From NCBI GenBank assembly GCA_035317605.1, contig DATHGT010000262.1, positions 1-13,815 of the forward strand: a stretch of 13,815 nt of DNA, read 5' to 3'. Positions 1 to 6,570 of this stretch are shown here, piece by piece. A program made the translations under genes and the position numbers. The DNA is from DATHGT01 sp035317605 (GTDB lineage: Bacteria; Methylomirabilota; Methylomirabilia; Rokubacteriales; CSP1-6). The notes beneath the pieces were generated by a model. That model had not been told where the DNA came from. It did no database searches and worked only from the letters and a program-made list of their open reading frames with translations. Each line of letters opens with the position of its first letter. The first letter of the stretch is position 1.

Positions 1-292
1 CGGGCGTGAACTTGTCCATGCGGCTGGCCGTGGTCGGTCCGACCGAGCCCAGCGCGTCGCCCGGACGGGGCGGCGTGGGGCCGGTGTAGTAGATGATCGC
101 GCCCTTCACGTCGACGGGAAGCGCCTCGCCCTTCTCCAGCAGCGGAAACAACCGGCCGTGGGCGGCGTCGCGCGCGGTGTAGATCACGCCGCTGATCCGC
201 ACGCGATCGCCGGACTTCAGTGACTCGACGTCGGCGTCGCTGAGCGGCGTCGTCACGTCCTTGATGCCGTCGGCCGCCGAGGTGACGCCCAT
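1..292 (-). CDS. Fumarate hydratase class I, beta subunit (partial, N-terminal 97 residues)
   Basis: This is the beta subunit of a two-subunit, iron-sulfur class I fumarase, which interconverts fumarate and L-malate in the cytoplasmic TCA cycle. The visible part shows the family pattern: a segment around residues 32-46 reading GVIYTARDAAH, then KGAIIYYTGPTPP near residues 63-75, then the GSVGPTTASRMD motif near residues 82-93. The ATG at 290-292 lies 2 nt after the TGA of icd. No clear Shine-Dalgarno is visible, so it probably depends on translational coupling. The alpha subunit is encoded one gene upstream, beyond icd. The gene runs off the left edge, and roughly half of a typical beta subunit is missing because of the window boundary. 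Assignment to fumarase and not the related tartrate dehydratase rests on the mdh/icd context. Confidence 0.9.
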   Translation of the reverse strand, partial: MGVTSAADGIKDVTTPLSDADVESLKSGDRVRISGVIYTARDAAHGRLFPLLEKGEALPVDVKGAIIYYTGPTPPRPGDALGSVGPTTASRMDKFTP

Positions 293-294
293 GG

Positions 295-2559
295 TCAGCC
301 GGACGTTCGACCGTCATGGACGGTCGAGTTATCAATTGCGTCGACGATGGCGTTCAGCGTCGGGCTGGGACGCATCGCCTTCGACGCCATATCGGGGTTC
401 GGCCGGAAGTACCCGCCGAGGTCGACCGGCTTGCCCTGCGCGGCGTTCAGCTCGGCGACGATCTTGGCCTCGTTCTCCGCGAGCCCCTTGGCAACTTTGG
501 CGAAACGCGCCTGGAGCTCCTTGTCCTGGGTCTGTGCGGCCAGCGCCTGCGCCCAGTACAGGGCGAGGTAGAAGTGGCTGCCCCGCGTGTCCAGCTCGCC
601 CACCTTGCGAGAGGGCGACCTGTCGCTGTCCAGGAACTTGGTGTTGGCGGCGTGAAGCGCTTCCGCGAACACCTTCGCCTTGGCGTTGTTCTCGGCGCGG
701 CCCATGTGATCGAGCGACTCCGCCAGCGCGAGGAACTCGCCGAGGGAATCCCACCGCAGATGTCCCTCTTCCACGAACTGCTCGACGTGCTTGGGGGCCG
801 AGCCGCCGGCGCCGGTCTCGAACAGCGCGCCGCCGTCCATGAGCGGCACGATCGAGAGCATCTTCGCGCTGGTGCCCAGCTCGAGGATCGGGAACAGGTC
901 CGTGTTGTAGTCGCGGAGCACGTTGCCGGTCACCGAGATCGTGTCCTGGCCGGCGCGCATCCGCTCCAGCGAGAAGCGCGCGGCCTCGGCGACCGACATG
1001 ATGCGGATGTCGAGCCCGTTGGTGTCGTGGTCCTTCAGGTACTTCGTGACTTTTTCGATCAGCTGGGCGTCGTGGGCCCGGTTCTTGTCGAGCCAGAAGA
1101 CCGCGGGCGCGCCGGTGATCCGCGCGCGGGTGACCGCGAGCTTCACCCAGTCCCGGATCGGCGCGTCCTTCACCTGACAGGCGCGCCAGATGTCGCCCGC
1201 TTCCACGGCGTGCTCGATCAGCGTCTTGCCCTGGGCGTCGACGACGCGCACGGTGCCGGCGGCCGCCATCTGGAAGGTCTTGTCGTGAGAGCCGTACTCC
1301 TCGGCCTGCTGGGCCATCAACCCGACGTTGGGCACCGTGCCCATGGTCTTGGGGTCGAACGCCCCGTGCTGCTTACAGTGCTCCATGGCCTCGTGATACA
1401 GCGGCGCGTAGCTGTGATCGGGGATGACCGCCTTGGCTTCGCGGAGTTTGCCATCAGGCCCCCACATTTGGCCGGAGTCCCGGATCATCGGCGGAATCGA
1501 CGCGTCGATGATCACGTCGCTCGGCACGTGCAGGTTGGTGATCCCCTTGTCCGAGTTGACCATGGCCAGGCCGGGCCGCTTGGCGTAGCAGGCCTGGATG
1601 TCCGCTTCGATCTCCTTCCCCTTGGCCGGCGGCAACCGCTTGATCGCCGCGTACAGGTCGCCGAGGCCGTTGTTGGGATCGACGCCGATCTCCTTGAAGG
1701 TCGCCGCGTGCTTCTCGAAGACGTCGCGGAAGAACGTCCGCACGGCGAAGCCGAAGATGATGGGGTCCGAGACCTTCATCATCGTGGCCTTGAGGTGGAG
1801 GGAGAAGAGCACGCCCTGCTTCTTGGCGTCCTCCATCTGAGCCTCCAGGAAGCTCACCAGGTCAGCGCTGCTCATGAAGGTGCCGTCGATCACCTCGCCG
1901 GCCTTCAGCGCGATCTTGTCCTTCAGGACCGTGACGGTGCCGCTCTTGTCGGTGAACTCGATCCGCGCGGTCGTCGCCTCGGGGACGGTCACCGATTTCT
2001 CGTTGGCCGCGAAATCGCCTGACTTCATGGTCGCGACGTGCGCCTTCGAATCCCGCGTCCAGGGACTCAGCTTGTGCGGGTGCTTCTTCGCGTAGGCCTT
2101 CACGGCGCCGGCGGCCCGCCGGTCGGAGTTCCCTTCCCGCAGCACGGGGTTCACCGCGCTGCCCAGCACTTTGCCGTAGCGCGTCTTGATCGCCCGTTCC
2201 GGATCGCTCGTCGGGTTTTCGGGATAGTCCGGCACCCGGTAGCCCTGCCCCTGCAGCTCCTTGATCGCCGCCTTGAGCTGGGGGACCGACGCACTGATGT
2301 TCGGCAGCTTGACGATGTTGGCTTCGGGCCGCTTGGCCAGCTCGCCCAGTTGCGTCAACCAGTCCGGCACGCGTTGGGCCGGCGTCAGGCCCTCCGGAAA
2401 GTTGGCGAGGATTCTCCCGGCCAGCGAGATGTCCGCCGTCTCGATCGTGATGCCGGTCCCCCCGGTGTATTTCCGGATGATCGGCAGTAGCGAATGGGTG
2501 GCCAGTGCGGGCGCTTCGTCGATTTCCGTCCAGATGATCTTTGCGGGAGCCCCAGTCAC
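295..2559 (-). CDS. icd: Isocitrate dehydrogenase, monomeric NADP-dependent type
   Basis: This 754-residue protein is a monomeric-type isocitrate dehydrogenase, which oxidatively decarboxylates isocitrate to 2-oxoglutarate, normally with NADP+. Length matches the family (about 740). Residues equivalent to the known site of the Azotobacter enzyme are all present with an offset of two: S134, N137 and R147 in a segment ending GNSDRR, K257, Y422, the metal ligands D352, D550 and D554, and R549. The GTG start at 2557-2559 overlaps the fumarase alpha stop as GTGA. It is preceded by a strong AAGGAGG (2567-2573) at 7 nt, which lies inside the upstream gene. The frame stays open upstream to 3180, but that part is a shadow of the fumarase gene. 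Oddities are its position between fumarase alpha and beta and a C-terminal tail encoded by a 9-bp inverted repeat. Confidence 0.96.
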   Translation of the reverse strand: MTGAPAKIIWTEIDEAPALATHSLLPIIRKYTGGTGITIETADISLAGRILANFPEGLTPAQRVPDWLTQLGELAKRPEANIVKLPNISASVPQLKAAIKELQGQGYRVPDYPENPTSDPERAIKTRYGKVLGSAVNPVLREGNSDRRAAGAVKAYAKKHPHKLSPWTRDSKAHVATMKSGDFAANEKSVTVPEATTARIEFTDKSGTVTVLKDKIALKAGEVIDGTFMSSADLVSFLEAQMEDAKKQGVLFSLHLKATMMKVSDPIIFGFAVRTFFRDVFEKHAATFKEIGVDPNNGLGDLYAAIKRLPPAKGKEIEADIQACYAKRPGLAMVNSDKGITNLHVPSDVIIDASIPPMIRDSGQMWGPDGKLREAKAVIPDHSYAPLYHEAMEHCKQHGAFDPKTMGTVPNVGLMAQQAEEYGSHDKTFQMAAAGTVRVVDAQGKTLIEHAVEAGDIWRACQVKDAPIRDWVKLAVTRARITGAPAVFWLDKNRAHDAQLIEKVTKYLKDHDTNGLDIRIMSVAEAARFSLERMRAGQDTISVTGNVLRDYNTDLFPILELGTSAKMLSIVPLMDGGALFETGAGGSAPKHVEQFVEEGHLRWDSLGEFLALAESLDHMGRAENNAKAKVFAEALHAANTKFLDSDRSPSRKVGELDTRGSHFYLALYWAQALAAQTQDKELQARFAKVAKGLAENEAKIVAELNAAQGKPVDLGGYFRPNPDMASKAMRPSPTLNAIVDAIDNSTVHDGRTSG
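307..327 (-). repeat. Perfect 9-bp inverted repeat at the icd/fumarase-beta junction
   Basis: TCGACCGTC and GACGGTCGA flank a 3-nt spacer within the last codons of icd, ending 14 nt before the fumarase beta ATG. In the leftward transcript this could form a hairpin just before a start codon that lacks a clear Shine-Dalgarno. A role in coupling or RNA processing is inference, and it may be a chance feature of GC-rich coding sequence. Confidence 0.4.
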
Positions 2560-3398
2560 AGCGTGGCCTCCTTGTGGCGATGCGCGTGGCATTCGATCGT
2601 CACCGCCACCGGCAGCGACGTGATGTGACACGGATACGTGAGCACGTGGATGCCCAGCGACGTGGTGTCGCCGCCGTAGCCCTGTGGGCCGATGCCGAGA
2701 CGGTTGGCGCGCTCGAGCAGCTCCTGCTCCAGCGCGTCGATGTCCGGATCCGGATTCGGCGAGCCGATCTCGCGGAACAGCGCCTTCTTCGACAGCAGCG
2801 CCGCCTTCTCGAACGTGCCGCCGACGCCGACGCCGAGGATGAGCGGCGGGCACGCGTCCGGGCCGGCCATCTTCACGCAGTCGACGATGAAGTCCTTCAC
2901 GCCGTCGATCCCCGCCGCCGGCGTGAGCATCGTGTACTTCGAGCGATTCTCGCAGCCCCCGCCCTTGGCCATGATCGCGAGCTTGAGCTCGGCGCCCGGC
3001 ACCACGTCGACGTGGATCACCGCGGGCGTGTTGTCGCCGGTGTTCACCCGGTCGAAGGGCGACTTCACGATCGAGGCGCGGAGGTAGCCTTCCGTGTAGC
3101 CCTGGCGGACGCCCTCGTTGATCGCGTCGTAGAGGCCGCCGCCCGCGACGTGCACGTCCTGGCCGAGCTCGACGAAGCACACCGTGAAGCCGGTGTCCTG
3201 GCAGTACGCGATCTTCTTCGTCGCCGCCATCTCGGCGTTCTGCTTCAGGATCTGCAAGACCTGCTTGCCGGCGGGGGAGCGCTCGGTGGTGAGCGCCCGG
3301 TCGAACGCGCGCAGCATCTCACCACCGAGGTTCCAGTTCGCCTCCATGCAGAGCTTCTTGATCGTGTCGGTGATCGCCGAGACGTGGACGTCGCGCAT
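2556..3398 (-). CDS. Fumarate hydratase class I, alpha subunit
   Basis: This 280-residue protein is the alpha subunit of the two-subunit oxygen-sensitive class I fumarase and works with the beta subunit encoded at 1-292. Three cysteines in conserved settings are candidate [4Fe-4S] ligands: C66 in YCQDTG, C149 in AKGGGCENRS and C183 in DACPP, followed by the GVGVGG turn at residues 189-194. The C-terminal part contains the YGGDTTSLGIHV block typical of the family. The ATG at 3396-3398 lies 2 nt after the VOC gene's TGA. The frame stays open upstream to 3497, but that part overlaps the VOC gene and lacks family similarity. The 3' end overlaps the icd GTG by 4 nt. Tartrate dehydratase alpha is the main alternative; context favours fumarase. 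Confidence 0.93.
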   Translation of the reverse strand: MRDVHVSAITDTIKKLCMEANWNLGGEMLRAFDRALTTERSPAGKQVLQILKQNAEMAATKKIAYCQDTGFTVCFVELGQDVHVAGGGLYDAINEGVRQGYTEGYLRASIVKSPFDRVNTGDNTPAVIHVDVVPGAELKLAIMAKGGGCENRSKYTMLTPAAGIDGVKDFIVDCVKMAGPDACPPLILGVGVGGTFEKAALLSKKALFREIGSPNPDPDIDALEQELLERANRLGIGPQGYGGDTTSLGIHVLTYPCHITSLPVAVTIECHAHRHKEATL

Positions 3399-3400
3399 GG

Positions 3401-3880
3401 TCAGTGTTTCTGCCCCGCCATGGAGGCGAAGAACTCGTTCTTCCGCTTCTCCATCTCCGCCGGCGAGGGGTCTTCCTTGTGGGTCGCGAGCCCCCACCGA
3501 TGTCCCGACGGATCCTCGACCGTACCGAATCGATCGCCCCAGAACATGTCGGCGGGAGGCATGATGACCTTGGCCCCGGCCTCGACCGCGCGCTTGAACG
3601 CGGCGTCGACGTCGGGAACGTACACGTACAGCGAGCTGGAGACCGCCCCCACCGAGGCCGGCGCCTTGCAGCCCATCTCCGGCATCTCCTCGCCCAGCAT
3701 GAAGATGGAGTCGGCCAGCTGCAGCTCGGCGTGCATGAGACGGCCGTCGGGGCCGGGAATTCGCATGCGCTCCTGCGCGCCGAACGCCTTCTTGTAGAAG
3801 TCGATCGCCTTCGCCCCGTCCTTGACGGTGAGCGACGGCGTGAGCGTGTGATAACCCTCGGGAATCGCCTTCACTGCCAT
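3401..3880 (-). CDS. VOC (glyoxalase/bleomycin-resistance fold) protein, PhnB-like
   Basis: This 159-residue protein belongs to the vicinal oxygen chelate superfamily, PhnB-like branch. The pattern is a beta-alpha-beta-beta-beta repeat: residues 12-33 carry the LTPSLTVKDGAKAIDFYKKA motif, followed by PGPDGRLMHAELQLADS, then the second module with VPDVDAAFKRAVEAGAKV and the closing DPSGHRWGLATHKED. The C-terminal tail (residues about 137-159) is charged and probably helical. Substrate and reaction are unknown; PhnB-like proteins mostly have no assigned enzyme activity. The ATG follows AGGAGAGG (3889-3896) at 8 nt. It lies between mdh and fumarase alpha, 95 nt after the mdh stop, with an intercistronic hairpin element in that gap. 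Why it sits in a TCA operon is not evident from the sequence. Confidence 0.9.
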   Translation of the reverse strand: MAVKAIPEGYHTLTPSLTVKDGAKAIDFYKKAFGAQERMRIPGPDGRLMHAELQLADSIFMLGEEMPEMGCKAPASVGAVSSSLYVYVPDVDAAFKRAVEAGAKVIMPPADMFWGDRFGTVEDPSGHRWGLATHKEDPSPAEMEKRKNEFFASMAGQKH

Positions 3881-3895
3881 TGTGTGATCCTCTCC

Positions 3896-3975
3896 TTTGG
3901 GGGGCTCCGGGCGCCCCCCAAACTCCCCAACGCTCGCAACCGCCCCGGCGGAGCCGTGGCGGTGCTCGTTACCGC
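3896..3975 (-). repeat. Intercistronic two-hairpin repeat element, copy A
   Basis: This GC-rich element begins directly after the mdh stop codon and matches copy B at 9322-9407 over about 80 bp with scattered differences and small indels. It has a perfect 10-bp stem (TTTGGGGGGC at 3896-3905 with GCCCCCCAAA at 3913-3922, 7-nt loop). A smaller CGGC-type hairpin lies toward mdh. The large stem ends at the Shine-Dalgarno of the VOC gene. There is no U-run, so it does not look like an intrinsic terminator. REP-like transcript stabilisation or processing is inferred. Confidence 0.7.
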
Positions 3976-4908
3976 TTAGAGTTTCAGTTTCTCCACCAGC
4001 TCCCGCACCGCGGCCGCGGACTTGTCGAACGCGGCCTGCTCGTCCGGCGTGAGCTTGATCTCGATGATCTGCTCGACGCCGCTCCGGCCGAGCTTCACCG
4101 GCACCCCGACGTAGAGGCCCTTCGTCTTGTACTGGCCCTCGAGATACGCGGCGCACGGGAGGATCTTCTTCTTGTCCTTGAGGATCGCCTCCACCATCTC
4201 GACCGCTGACGCGGCGGGCGCGTAATACGCGCTGCCCGTCTTGAGATAGTTGACGATCTCCGCGCCGCCGTTGGCCGTGCGCGTCACCAGCGCGTCGATC
4301 CGTTCCCTCGACAGGAGGTCGGTGATCGGGATGCCCGCCACCGTCGAGTAGCGCGGCAGCGGCACCATGGTGTCGCCGTGGCCGCCGAGCACGAACGCGG
4401 TCACGTTCTCGACCGAGACGTCGAGCTCGCGCGCGATGAACGTGCGGAACCGCGCGGAGTCGAGGATCCCCGCCATCCCGACCACGCGCTTGGCCGGGAA
4501 GCCGGACTTCTTCCACGCGAGCTGCACCATCGCGTCGAGGGGGTTGGTGACGAGCACCAGGATGGCGTCCCGCGAGCGCGCCACGATCTGCTCGACCACC
4601 GAGCCGACGATCTCCGCGTTCTTGAACAGGAGGTCGTCCCGCGTCATGCCGGGCTTGCGGGCGAGGCCGGCGGTGATGACCACGACGTCGGAATTCGCGG
4701 TCTCGTCGTAGCCGTTGGACCCGGTCACCATCGAGTCGTAGCGATGGATGGGACCGGCTTGCAGCAGGTCGAGAGCCTTCCCCTGCGGCACGCCGTCGAC
4801 GACGTCCACCAGCACGACGTCGCCGAGCTCCTTTTCGACGGCGTACTGTGCGACCGAGGCGCCGACGTTACCGGCGCCCACCACCGTGATCTTCGGCCGA
4901 GCGGCCAT
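3976..4908 (-). CDS. mdh: Malate dehydrogenase, NAD-dependent (LDH-like MDH)
   Basis: This 310-residue protein oxidises malate to oxaloacetate in the TCA cycle. It shows the Rossmann glycine motif GAGNVG (residues 11-16) and D35 at the end of beta-2, consistent with NAD over NADP. R84 and R90 in the LARKPGMTR loop indicate malate/oxaloacetate specificity and not lactate. TNPLD lies at 121-125, D150 and R153 are in the catalytic region, and the catalytic H177 is in GGHGDTM. Length is normal for the family. The ATG at 4906-4908 overlaps the stop of a possible 27-codon mini-ORF as TGATG, and an AAAGGA-like site also precedes it. It is the first recognised enzyme gene of the leftward TCA operon. 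The hairpin repeat follows its stop directly. Confidence 0.96.
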   Translation of the reverse strand: MAARPKITVVGAGNVGASVAQYAVEKELGDVVLVDVVDGVPQGKALDLLQAGPIHRYDSMVTGSNGYDETANSDVVVITAGLARKPGMTRDDLLFKNAEIVGSVVEQIVARSRDAILVLVTNPLDAMVQLAWKKSGFPAKRVVGMAGILDSARFRTFIARELDVSVENVTAFVLGGHGDTMVPLPRYSTVAGIPITDLLSRERIDALVTRTANGGAEIVNYLKTGSAYYAPAASAVEMVEAILKDKKKILPCAAYLEGQYKTKGLYVGVPVKLGRSGVEQIIEIKLTPDEQAAFDKSAAAVRELVEKLKL

Positions 4909-4991
4909 CACCAGTTGTCCTTTCCGAGGAGGGCTGCGTTGCGTTCGGTGAGGTGAAGGGCGAGCCGCGGCCGGATCTTCTGGACTTCCAT
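4908..4991 (-). CDS. Candidate 27-residue leader ORF coupled to mdh
   Basis: This short reading frame has an ATG at 4989-4991 preceded by GAGGAGG (4997-5003) at 5 nt, the best Shine-Dalgarno near the mdh start. Its TGA overlaps the mdh ATG as TGATG, a classic coupling arrangement. The peptide starts MEVQKIRPRLALHL and ends GKDNW; I do not recognise it. The frame is open further upstream to an ATG at 5099, but that would begin within the predicted promoter. It could be a regulatory leader peptide, a small protein, or a mis-assigned untranslated leader. Confidence 0.35.
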   Translation of the reverse strand: MEVQKIRPRLALHLTERNAALLGKDNW

Positions 4992-4993
4992 CA

Positions 4994-5059
4994 GCGCCTC
5001 CTCGCGCGCCCCCCGTGCAAACGTTCGCCTCCCTTTCGAGCGAAAGGGAGGCGCCGTTT
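4994..5059 (-). promoter_or_regulatory. Structured 5' leader of the TCA operon with alternative pairing to the Shine-Dalgarno
   Basis: A perfect 13-bp inverted repeat (5026-5038 with 5041-5053) is extended by a further 5-bp pairing (5019-5023 with 5055-5059). In the leftward transcript the first arm contains GCGCCTCC (5047-5054). This is also an exact complement of GGAGGCGC (4994-5001), which includes the mini-ORF Shine-Dalgarno. Two mutually exclusive folds are therefore possible on paper. No known riboswitch class is recognised, and a regulatory role is inference. Confidence 0.45.
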
Positions 5060-5069
5060 TCAACAACGC

Positions 5070-5099
5070 ATCGTACCCCCCCGCGCTGCGGGGCGTCAA
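5070..5099 (-). promoter_or_regulatory. Candidate sigma70-type promoter for the mdh/fumarase/icd operon
   Basis: On the minus strand, TTGACG (5094-5099) is followed after 18 nt by TACGAT (5070-5075). Transcription would start near 5063, just before the leader hairpin, about 70 nt upstream of the mini-ORF. The -35 matches 5 of 6 consensus positions and the -10 matches 4 of 6. Confidence 0.5.
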
Positions 5100-5182
5100 G
5101 GACGGCGCGGGCGGCGCGACGACATCGTGGACCGGCCACGCGGCCGTCGCGCCCCGGCGGCAGCCCGCAATCCCCGCGCAGA

Positions 5183-5212
5183 TTGACGGCCAACGCCGCG
5201 ACGCTCTATCAT
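5183..5212 (+). promoter_or_regulatory. Candidate sigma70-type promoter for the toxin-antitoxin pair
   Basis: TTGACG (5183-5188), an 18-nt spacer and TATCAT (5207-5212) precede the antitoxin ATG by 32 nt. It diverges from the TCA operon promoter. Type II antitoxins commonly repress their own promoter, but I see no clear operator palindrome here. Confidence 0.5.
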
Positions 5213-5244
5213 GGGCACATCGACGTGGTCACAAGGGAGCCCGC

Positions 5245-5523
5245 ATGGAAGGCGACGTAGGCATTCGCGCGTTTCGCGATCGATTGACCCGATACGTCGC
5301 CCGAGTTCGCCGCGGGCGCCGAGTGGTCGTCACCGACCGCGGCAAGCCGGTCGCCGTCCTCGTTCCGTACAAAGGTGAATCGACGCAGGCCGAGGCTCGC
5401 CTCGCCAAGTTGCTGTCGAGTGGGCATGTCAGTCCAGCCGAGCGGCCCTTCGACACCCGATTCACCCCCGTGCGCGGCAGGGGCACTCCGGCGTCCCGGA
5501 TCATCGTCGAGACCCGTCGGTGA
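5245..5523 (+). CDS. Type II antitoxin, Phd/YefM-like
   Basis: This 92-residue protein resembles Phd/YefM antitoxins, which bind DNA through the N-terminal domain and neutralise a partner toxin with the C-terminal tail. The N-terminal core has the expected order: IRAFRDRLTRYVARVRRG (residues 7-24) followed by a beta hairpin VVVTDRGKPVAVLVPY. The C-terminal part (about 46-92) is charged and low in hydrophobic content, as expected for a toxin-wrapping tail. AAGGGAG lies 5 nt before the ATG. Its TGA overlaps the toxin GTG start by 4 nt (GTGA), the usual coupling in such modules. The pairing with a PIN toxin supports the call. Confidence 0.85.
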   Translation: MEGDVGIRAFRDRLTRYVARVRRGRRVVVTDRGKPVAVLVPYKGESTQAEARLAKLLSSGHVSPAERPFDTRFTPVRGRGTPASRIIVETRR

Positions 5524-5951
5524 CGTACGCCGACTCGAGCGTCATCGTCAAGCGCTACTACCAGGAGCTCGGCAGCGAGCGCGTCCGGCAGGAGTTTGCT
5601 GCCGCCGACCACGTGTTTACCTCACGACTGGCCTACGCGGAGGTGCATGCCGCCCTCGCCCGCAAGCGTCGCGACCGCGCGATCTCGGAACGTGACTTCC
5701 GCCGCAGCGCGCGGGCGTTCGAGGGCGACTGGCCCGCGTACGATCACATCGCCGTCGACGTGGTGACTCTCGGGGCCGTGCCCAGGCTCGTCAAGCAGCA
5801 CCCCTTGCGCGGCGCCGACGCCGTCCACCTGGCGGCCGCCATCTGGTTGCAGAAACAGGCCGGTGATCGGGTCGAGTTGTGGGCCGCGGATCGTCGACTG
5901 GTGGAGGCCGCGCGCCGGGAGCGCATCAAGGCGGTGAACCCCGAGACGTGA
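5520..5951 (+). CDS. PIN-domain ribonuclease toxin (VapC-like)
   Basis: This 143-residue PIN-domain protein is of typical VapC length. PIN toxins are Mg2+-dependent endoribonucleases that block translation by cutting tRNA or rRNA. The acidic site looks complete: D5 in YADSS, E41 in AYAEVHAAL, D100 in LRGADAVHLA and D124 in AADRRL. It starts with GTG at 5520-5522, overlapping the antitoxin stop. The antitoxin is of the Phd/YefM family and not of the AbrB or RHH families also found with VapC; this is a known mixed combination. The target RNA cannot be predicted from sequence. Confidence 0.9.
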   Translation: MTYADSSVIVKRYYQELGSERVRQEFAAADHVFTSRLAYAEVHAALARKRRDRAISERDFRRSARAFEGDWPAYDHIAVDVVTLGAVPRLVKQHPLRGADAVHLAAAIWLQKQAGDRVELWAADRRLVEAARRERIKAVNPET

Positions 5952-6159
5952 CGCTGGCTCCCGACGCGCCAGACTCAGCAGCAAGAGGCCGCGACCACGC
6001 CCCGGTGGTCAGCTGCGACGACGTGGAAGCCACATACGAGGGATCCCAAGACGCCTCACCCCGGAACGGCTCGGGACCGTGGGCAAATGCGACTGGAGCC
6101 GGAGCGAGCCCTCTCGTCACGGCGTACCAGAGGAAACAAATGAGAAGCGGTGTGCGAGC

Positions 6160-6564
6160 ATGACCGCGATGCCTCATCAGGGGCACGCCGGTCGTATCGA
6201 CGTCTCGACTGGACAGCGAGTCGTCGCAGCGGACACCGGCGGAGGCGCTCTGACAGATCCTTATGGGTGGGAAGGCGGCTCTTCCGATCCTTGGGCGAGC
6301 CACCCGCAAGGGGACGCAAGTGTCCGGCTCTGGCGGGAGGGTCGAGAACCCACGATCTTCCGGGAAGTTGCCTTCCCGGCGGGATTTCGGATGCGAGTCG
6401 GCCAGTCGGTGCGCGTCTACACCGGCCCCGGCGTCGCTACCGACACCGAACTGTACTGGGGCCGCGACGCCAGTGTCTGGGACAACACCAGCGGCTGCGT
6501 CCGCCTGGTCTATCCCACGGGCGGCTCCTACAGTCTGCGGAACGCCACCGTCCCCTGCGGCTAG
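6160..6564 (+). CDS. Lamin-tail-domain (LTD) like protein, probably a degraded fragment
   Basis: The C-terminal half resembles the end of bacterial lamin tail domains: FPAGFRMRVGQSVRVYTGPG (residues 72-91), then LYWGRDASVWDNTSG (98-112) and a closing beta strand. LTDs are immunoglobulin-like folds found in secreted or surface proteins. The N-terminal half (residues 1-60) does not show the expected opening strands, there is no signal peptide, and no neighbouring frame restores one. I read it as a truncated or decayed copy, though a short intact protein is possible. The start is uncertain: ATG 6079 is in the same frame, and neither start has a convincing Shine-Dalgarno. The stretch 5952-6159 before it holds nothing else I can recognise. 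It ends 6 nt from the convergent creatininase gene. Confidence 0.5.
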   Translation: MTAMPHQGHAGRIDVSTGQRVVAADTGGGALTDPYGWEGGSSDPWASHPQGDASVRLWREGREPTIFREVAFPAGFRMRVGQSVRVYTGPGVATDTELYWGRDASVWDNTSGCVRLVYPTGGSYSLRNATVPCG

Positions 6565-6570
6565 CGTCCT

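Noticed and set aside
316..2022. Long plus-strand open frame of 568 codons
   Set aside because: It lies entirely antisense to icd, which has complete family similarity and all catalytic residues. The translated product is Arg/Val/Asp-rich low-quality sequence typical of GC-rich antisense frames.
3896..3922. Rho-independent terminator after mdh
   Set aside because: The stem is strong but has no following U-run, and the downstream genes appear to belong to the same operon; a REP-like intercistronic element fits better.
5019..5059. Intrinsic terminator at the leader hairpin
   Set aside because: No gene ends nearby on either strand and the U-run is only four bases on the plus strand. Its position just after a candidate minus-strand promoter fits a leader structure better.
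6140..6163. Seven-codon mini-ORF (AGAGGAAACAA then ATG) overlapping the LTD-fragment ATG as ATGA
   Set aside because: The Shine-Dalgarno is good, but the peptide is tiny and the downstream gene looks decayed; chance cannot be excluded.
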